8,529 nt of DNA from Palsa-872 sp036844615 (lineage in GTDB: Bacteria > Chloroflexota > Dormibacteria > Dormibacterales > Dormibacteraceae). Location of the stretch: NCBI GenBank assembly GCA_036844615.1, contig DAIUFK010000084.1:1-8529 (forward strand). Reading direction: 5' to 3'. Within the stretch, counting starts at the first letter, position 1; every line of letters starts with the position of its first letter. A model generated the notes under the pieces. The model was not told where the DNA came from and ran no database searches. It saw nothing but the letters and a program-made list of their open reading frames with translations. The position numbers were made by a program, and so were the translations under genes. Of this stretch, positions 5,468-8,529 are shown in pieces.

Positions 5468-5914
5468 CTAGCCTTTAGATCGCGTCAGCGCCTGCTCCAT
5501 CTGGGACCGGAGCATTCCGGCGCCGGCCACCGCCAGTCCCGCCTCGATCAACCTGCCCTTGAAGCCCTTGCCGTGGCGCTCGACCGTCACGTCGACACGG
5601 GTGCCGCCCTGCGCGGCAGCAGTGACCTTGTAATCCCAGCGGCTGCCCGGGCCCCATGTATTGGAGTCCAGGGTTTCGACCGCCACGGTGCCGTCTCCGG
5701 CATTCCAGGTGTACTTTTCGCGCTCCCAGACGCCGCCGGCAACAGAGCTACCCTCCGTCACCTCTGCCCAGCCGGGGCCCTGGTCGTGCAGCTTGAAATG
5801 CTGGTCATCGATGTTCGGCCAGATCTGTGCCCGTCGGGGCCCGAAATCGGTCAGGGCCGCCAGCACGTCGCCAGGGGAAAGCTTCGTCTCGATCTGGAAG
5901 TGGATTCGCGCCAT
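5468..5914 (-). CDS. SRPBCC / polyketide cyclase-dehydrase-like protein
   Basis: 148 residues, the usual length for a single START/Bet v1-like helix-grip domain. It begins with the typical strand and helix ARIHFQIETKLSPGDVLAALTDF (2-24), followed by WPNIDDQHFKLHDQGPGWAEVTEG, then antiparallel strands (VWEREKYTWNAGDGTVAVETLD, SRWDYKVTAAAQGGTRVDVTVERHG). It closes with the long C-terminal helix (about 121-145) that covers the hydrophobic pocket. Such proteins bind small hydrophobic ligands in the cytoplasm; the ligand and any catalytic role are not predictable here. ATG 5914 is well placed at the start of the first strand, but no clear ribosome-binding site precedes it. Two inverted repeats lie 19-48 bases upstream and may regulate it. 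It lies 115 bases downstream of the sugar kinase on the same strand, so it may have its own promoter. Confidence 0.85.
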   Translation of the reverse strand: MARIHFQIETKLSPGDVLAALTDFGPRRAQIWPNIDDQHFKLHDQGPGWAEVTEGSSVAGGVWEREKYTWNAGDGTVAVETLDSNTWGPGSRWDYKVTAAAQGGTRVDVTVERHGKGFKGRLIEAGLAVAGAGMLRSQMEQALTRSKG

Positions 5915-5932
5915 CGTCTACATCATTCTCGC

Positions 5933-5943
5933 CACTTCAAGTG
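5933..5943. repeat. Short inverted repeat upstream of SRPBCC gene
   Basis: CACTT-C-AAGTG, 5-bp arms with a 1-base centre, 19 bases upstream of ATG 5914. Its odd, tight centre suits a dimeric protein-binding site better than an RNA hairpin. No function can be assigned. Confidence 0.35.
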
Positions 5944-5946
5944 TTC

Positions 5947-5962
5947 GCGATGCAGGCATCGC
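5947..5962. repeat. Perfect 7-2-7 inverted repeat upstream of SRPBCC gene
   Basis: GCGATGC (5947-5953), AG, GCATCGC (5956-5962). It lies 33-48 bases before the minus-strand start at 5914 and only three bases from the CACTT-C-AAGTG repeat. The spacing and 7-2-7 form match the palindrome at 455-470, although the sequence differs. Candidate operator; without a T-run it is not a convincing terminator for the upstream kinase gene. Confidence 0.45.
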
Positions 5963-6029
5963 CAGACGCCCACCGCTCCCCGCCCCGCGAGGAGGTTGGC
6001 GGGCCGGGCTCGCCGGAGGGGGGCCGCCG

Positions 6030-6947
6030 TCAGTTCAGTGCCATCATCTCCCGCTTCCAGGGTGGCTCGGCGCCGGCGCGGGCGCAGGTCAGGGCTCCGG
6101 CCAGGCATGCATAGTCAAGCGCCGCCTTCAGCTCGTCAGGTTCGAGACGCAGGTCGGGCTTGATGGCTCCGTGATCGTGCAGCCATGCCAGCACACCGGC
6201 CCCGAAGACGTCGCCTGCTCCAATGGTGTCGACGACCTCAACGTGCGGAGCGGCAACCCGCAAACGTGATTCGCGATGGGCGCCGAACGCTCCCTCGGCG
6301 CCGAGCGTCACGACCACAAGGCTCACGCCTTCGCTAAGAATCCGCTCGGCCGCCTGCTTGTAGTCGAGGTCGCGATAGAGCCAGGCAAGGTCGCCCTCGC
6401 TGGCCTTCACGACAGTGCTCAGCGAGATCGCGGTGTGTAGGCGCTCGCGATACTCGGCCTCCGGGACCAGCCCGGCCCGGATGTTGGGGTCGAGCATCAC
6501 AAGGCGCTTGCCGTGCTCGCGGCGGATCAGCTCGCTGAGCGTTGAAGCCATCGGCTCGAGCACCAACCCAAGAGTGCCGACGTGGAGAGCATCGACGTCG
6601 GGACCGAACTGATCGGGGACCATCTCGGGAGTGAGGTTGGGCGCGGAAGTTCCGTGGACGAGGAACTGGTACTCGGCGAAACCCTCGCTGTCCACGTCCG
6701 CCATGGCGATGGTCGTGGATTCCGCACCGATGCTCGCGAGCTCGAGGCTTGCGCCATCAGACACCAGAAGGTCGGCAAGCTGGCGTCCGAAAACGTCCTC
6801 CGAAAGCCGCCCGAGGAAAGCGGTTGGCACCCCGAGCCGGGCTAGCGCTCGTGCGGTGTTGAAAGGTCCTCCGCCGGGCGCAGCCTGTTGTGTGCCGTCC
6901 CCGTTGGAGATCATGTCAATCAGCGCTTCGCCGCAAACAACTATCAC
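6030..6947 (-). CDS. PfkB-family sugar kinase (fructokinase-like)
   Basis: 305 residues from GTG 6947. Cytoplasmic ATP-dependent kinase that probably phosphorylates a free sugar such as fructose at a terminal hydroxyl. It opens with VIVVCGEALIDM, the usual fructokinase start, then has the PfkB sugar-binding signature APGGGPFNTARALARLG. LDPNIRAG and VVKASEGDLAWL follow, then the second PfkB signature VVDTIGAGDVFGAGVLAWL, whose last Asp in GAGD is the catalytic base. DPNIR together with GEALID favours fructokinase over ribokinase or phosphofructokinase, but the substrate is not proven. A longer frame to GTG 7007 would add 20 residues with no family match; the 6947 start has GAGGAAGG (6965-6958) 10 bases upstream and is preferred. 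It is divergent from the four-helix membrane gene, with the SRPBCC gene downstream. Confidence 0.9.
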   Translation of the reverse strand: MIVVCGEALIDMISNGDGTQQAAPGGGPFNTARALARLGVPTAFLGRLSEDVFGRQLADLLVSDGASLELASIGAESTTIAMADVDSEGFAEYQFLVHGTSAPNLTPEMVPDQFGPDVDALHVGTLGLVLEPMASTLSELIRREHGKRLVMLDPNIRAGLVPEAEYRERLHTAISLSTVVKASEGDLAWLYRDLDYKQAAERILSEGVSLVVVTLGAEGAFGAHRESRLRVAAPHVEVVDTIGAGDVFGAGVLAWLHDHGAIKPDLRLEPDELKAALDYACLAGALTCARAGAEPPWKREMMALN

Positions 6948-7009
6948 CGAACCCACACCTTCCTCGCTGTAGCGGTCCGAGATCCAGATCGGACCATCGA
7001 TCCTCACGT

Positions 7010-7021
7010 CTGATTCGTCAG
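7010..7021. repeat. Short inverted repeat between divergent kinase and membrane genes
   Basis: CTGA-TTCG-TCAG, 4-bp arms around a TTCG centre, a few bases before ATG 7025. As RNA it would be a tiny UUCG-tetraloop hairpin. It could instead be an operator in the short divergent region. The arms are short enough for chance. Confidence 0.2.
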
Positions 7022-7024
7022 CCT

Positions 7025-7432
7025 ATGCTGGCTCAAGTGAACCGGATTCGCGTGTTCGCGATCGTGACGCTGGTGCTTCTCGGCGTCTATCAAGTCATGC
7101 GCGCGATCGTCGCCCAGTGCACCGGCGCGGCCTGCGATGACTACATTCCGTTCTCTTTGCTCCTGCCGCTCCTCGTCCTCGTCGCCGCCGCCGCCACCTC
7201 TGTGACCGCACTGCTTCATGCGCGCCATGACAGGCGCTGGTTCACCGTCCTCGCCGTATGCACTGTGCTTGGCGTGTTGGGGCCTTTGCTCAGCCTCATC
7301 GTCCTGCGCGACAGCCCTGATGCTTTTGTCATCCTGTCGACGCTTCTCATCCTTTCGATCCCGGTGAGCGCGTTGCTCTACAGCTTCTTCCGTCTCCCGA
7401 CGCGGCGACCCGACCAGCAGCGCAGTGCCTGA
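7025..7432 (+). CDS. Small four-helix membrane protein of unknown function
   Basis: 135 residues. Four hydrophobic helices at about 8-30, 41-64, 72-94 and 99-123, with short polar loops and a basic C-terminal tail (RLPTRRPDQQRSA), implying both ends inside. The first loop (31-40) holds Cys32 and Cys37 and would face outward, so a disulfide is possible. I do not recognise the family. ATG 7025 fits the start of the first helix; GTG 7037, four codons later, is an alternative because TATGCT (7024-7029), a possible -10, overlaps the ATG. No Shine-Dalgarno sequence is evident. The diacylglycerol kinase-like gene begins 24 bases after its stop on the same strand, so the two may be co-transcribed. 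Confidence 0.7.
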   Translation: MLAQVNRIRVFAIVTLVLLGVYQVMRAIVAQCTGAACDDYIPFSLLLPLLVLVAAAATSVTALLHARHDRRWFTVLAVCTVLGVLGPLLSLIVLRDSPDAFVILSTLLILSIPVSALLYSFFRLPTRRPDQQRSA

Positions 7433-7456
7433 CTACCACCGAGTACGATCGACGCG

Positions 7457-7867
7457 TTGAGCGCCAAAGTCCCCAGGAGCGCCGAGGCTCCGCACCGCTC
7501 GGGGTCGTGGAACGTCGTGAAGAGCGGGTACCACGCGTTCTCGGGGCTGATGTGGGTCACGCCGCGCACTCCCTCTCTTCGCCTTGGCATCGTGGTCGTG
7601 ATCCTGCTGGCCGCGGGCGGGTTCCTGCTGCGCTTCACGAGCGTCGAGATCGCCCTGCTCGTGCTCGTGGGCGCTCTGCTTCTTGCCGTCGAAACACTCA
7701 ACACGTCGATCGAAATGCTGTGCGACTACGTTCAACCGAAGCATGACCCGAAGATAGGAAAGATCAAGGACGTGGCGGCCGGCGCCACCGGCGTCACCGA
7801 GATCGGCGGCGCTATTGCAGTGGCCATCCTCGTGTGGCCTCATGTCTGGGCGGCGATCCACAGATAG
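7457..7867 (+). CDS. Diacylglycerol/undecaprenol kinase family protein (DgkA-like)
   Basis: 136 residues from TTG 7457, the only start that keeps the N-terminal amphipathic helix (SGSWNVVKSGYHAFSGLMWV). Family members are small trimeric membrane kinases that phosphorylate diacylglycerol or undecaprenol with ATP, recycling lipid carriers. Membrane segments are at about 43-59, 62-82 and 114-131. Key motif: LLLAVETLNTSIEMLCD, with Glu79, Asn82, catalytic Glu86 and Asp90, followed by KIKDVAAGATG (Lys104, Asp105). Oddity: the conserved N-terminal ExxxR (Glu28 in E. coli DgkA, a metal ligand) reads TPSLR here, Thr38 to Arg42, so that ligand seems lost. A -10-like TACGAT (7444-7449) would give a leaderless transcript at the TTG, but no -35 is seen; otherwise it follows the membrane gene in an operon. 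Family firm, activity less so. Confidence 0.88.
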   Translation: MSAKVPRSAEAPHRSGSWNVVKSGYHAFSGLMWVTPRTPSLRLGIVVVILLAAGGFLLRFTSVEIALLVLVGALLLAVETLNTSIEMLCDYVQPKHDPKIGKIKDVAAGATGVTEIGGAIAVAILVWPHVWAAIHR

Positions 7868-7903
7868 GCACAACTCGAGCGCAACCCTGACAAGTTGCTG
7901 CGC

Positions 7904-7932
7904 TTGTTACGCGAGACCGGTCACCTTGTAAC
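7904..7932 (+). promoter_or_regulatory. Putative promoter of the DUF899 gene
   Basis: TTGTTA (7904-7909), a 17-base spacer and TGTAAC (7927-7932); each hexamer matches consensus at four of six positions. The predicted start is near 7939, which places ATG 7935 upstream of the transcript and favours ATG 7974 as the original start. The -10 lies in an imperfect inverted repeat GGTCAC-CTT-GTAACC (7919-7933), a possible operator. Confidence 0.45.
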
Positions 7933-7973
7933 CGATGGGACTCGGCACGGCCACTTCGAACAAGGTAAGCGCG

Positions 7974-8063
7974 ATGGAGCTTCCGCCAGTCGTGTCAGCA
8001 GTCGAGTGGCAGAAGGCTCATGACAGGCAGCTGGTCAAGGAGAAGGCAGCCACACACGCACGG
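7974..8063 (+). pseudogene. Detached N-terminal fragment of the DUF899 gene (frameshift)
   Basis: From ATG 7974 this frame reads MELPPVVSAVEWQKAHDRQL then VKEKAATHAR, a good match to the usual DUF899 N-terminus (ValSer-x-x-GluTrp, then KEKxxTxAR). After Arg at 8061-8063 the homology jumps to another frame at CTC CCC (8066-8071, Leu-Pro). In the family about nine residues (of the DALAAERRR kind) normally separate these two points; here only two bases do. This implies a deletion of about 25 bases that breaks the frame. Left alone, this frame runs on as unrelated sequence to a stop at 8291. The family comparison is from memory, so the deletion size is approximate. Confidence 0.65.
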
Positions 8064-8074
8064 GGCTCCCCAGC

Positions 8075-8529
8075 ATGCCGATCGACAAGGACTACGAGTT
8101 CGAGGGCCCGGCCGGCAAGGCCAGCCTGCTCGACCTCTTCGATGGACGCCGCCAGCTCATCGTCTACCACTTCATGTTTGCTCCGGATGTCGAGGGCTGG
8201 CCGGAGGCGGGCTGCGGTGGCTGCACGATGTTCGTCGACAACCTCGGCGACCTGGTCCAGCTCCGCGAACGTGACACCGGATTCGCCCTGATATCCCGTG
8301 CGCCACTCGCGAATATCGAGGCTTACAAGGCACGCAAGGGTTGGACAGAGCCTTGGTTCTCGTCGGCAGGCAGTGATTTCAATCGCGACTTTGCCGTCAC
8401 CACGGACGAAGGTGAGACGTTCGGCCTCAGCGTGTTCCTCCGTGAAGGCACTCGCATCTTTAGGACTTACTTCACAGCTGGCCGCGGCGTCGAAATGCTG
8501 GGCACCAGCAGGAGCTTCCTGGACCTGAC
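8075..8529 (+). CDS. DUF899 family thioredoxin-like protein, body of gene, 3' truncated by window
   Basis: From ATG 8075 the frame is open to the right edge (151 residues visible). It matches the DUF899 core: MPIDKDYEFEGPAGKASLLD, LFDGRRQLIVYHFMF, AGCGGCTMFVDNL with Cys47 and Cys50 in a CxxC, TGFALISRAPLANIEAYK, the strongly conserved GWTEPWFSSAGSDFNRDF, then GLSVFLREGTRIFRTYFTAGRGVEML. DUF899 proteins adopt a thioredoxin-like fold and are cytoplasmic; the reaction is not established. The normal N-terminal helix lies in another frame just upstream (7974-8063), so either the gene is dead or ATG 8075 restarts a shortened protein. No Shine-Dalgarno sequence precedes 8075. The coding body itself shows no decay, which suggests that the break is recent, that the shortened form is used, or that there is a sequencing or assembly error. 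Confidence 0.8.
   Translation, partial: MPIDKDYEFEGPAGKASLLDLFDGRRQLIVYHFMFAPDVEGWPEAGCGGCTMFVDNLGDLVQLRERDTGFALISRAPLANIEAYKARKGWTEPWFSSAGSDFNRDFAVTTDEGETFGLSVFLREGTRIFRTYFTAGRGVEMLGTSRSFLDL

Noticed and set aside
5998..6014. GC-rich hairpin after the sugar kinase as an intrinsic terminator
   Set aside because: The stem has a mismatch on the minus strand and is not followed by a T-run; GC-rich chance pairing is equally likely.

Overview
The window is 8.5 kb of GC-rich bacterial DNA. It holds compact genes with short gaps, several starts with no Shine-Dalgarno sequence, and sigma70-like promoters with 17-bp spacers. The gene mix fits a high-GC soil or environmental bacterium of the Actinomycetota or Chloroflexota/Dormibacterota kind: a short MetE-like synthase, a PadR-HAAS pair, a CxxC-type class III cyclase, DUF899 and SRPBCC. 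No gene settles the phylum. There is no CRISPR array, insertion sequence or complete RNA gene.

Layout. 3-389 (+): C-terminal end of a cobalamin-independent methionine synthase-like protein. 389-412: a 24-base stretch resembling a tRNA 3' end, right at that gene's stop codon. 543-905 (+): PadR-family repressor, overlapping 895-1839 (+), a HAAS-type membrane protein that is probably its partner. Candidate operator repeats and a promoter lie upstream of the pair. 1836-2588 (-): small aldo/keto reductase, whose stop codon shares a CTAG with the stop of the HAAS gene. 2663-4162 (-): the most striking gene, one polypeptide carrying a CxxC/CxxC zinc-finger-like segment, a class III nucleotide cyclase domain, a cNMP-binding domain and a Crp-type helix-turn-helix. 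4189-5460 (+): divergently transcribed multi-pass membrane protein with one good and one degenerate cupin-like domain. 5468-5914 (-): SRPBCC protein. 6030-6947 (-): PfkB/fructokinase-like sugar kinase. 7025-7432 (+): small four-helix membrane protein. 7457-7867 (+): diacylglycerol/undecaprenol kinase family protein. 7974-8529 (+): DUF899 thioredoxin-like gene whose N-terminus is out of frame with the rest.

How the parts may work together. PadR plus HAAS protein looks like a standard two-gene regulatory unit. The cyclase-Crp fusion could make, sense and respond to a cyclic nucleotide within one chain. However, two catalytic-site positions are substituted (Gln139 for the usual Lys, Gly219 for the usual transition-state Arg), so it may be a weak cyclase or a nucleotide sensor. 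It shares a very short divergent control region with the membrane cupin gene, where the two -10 elements overlap, so that gene and the downstream aldo/keto reductase are its first candidate targets. The rest looks like ordinary housekeeping or accessory metabolism.
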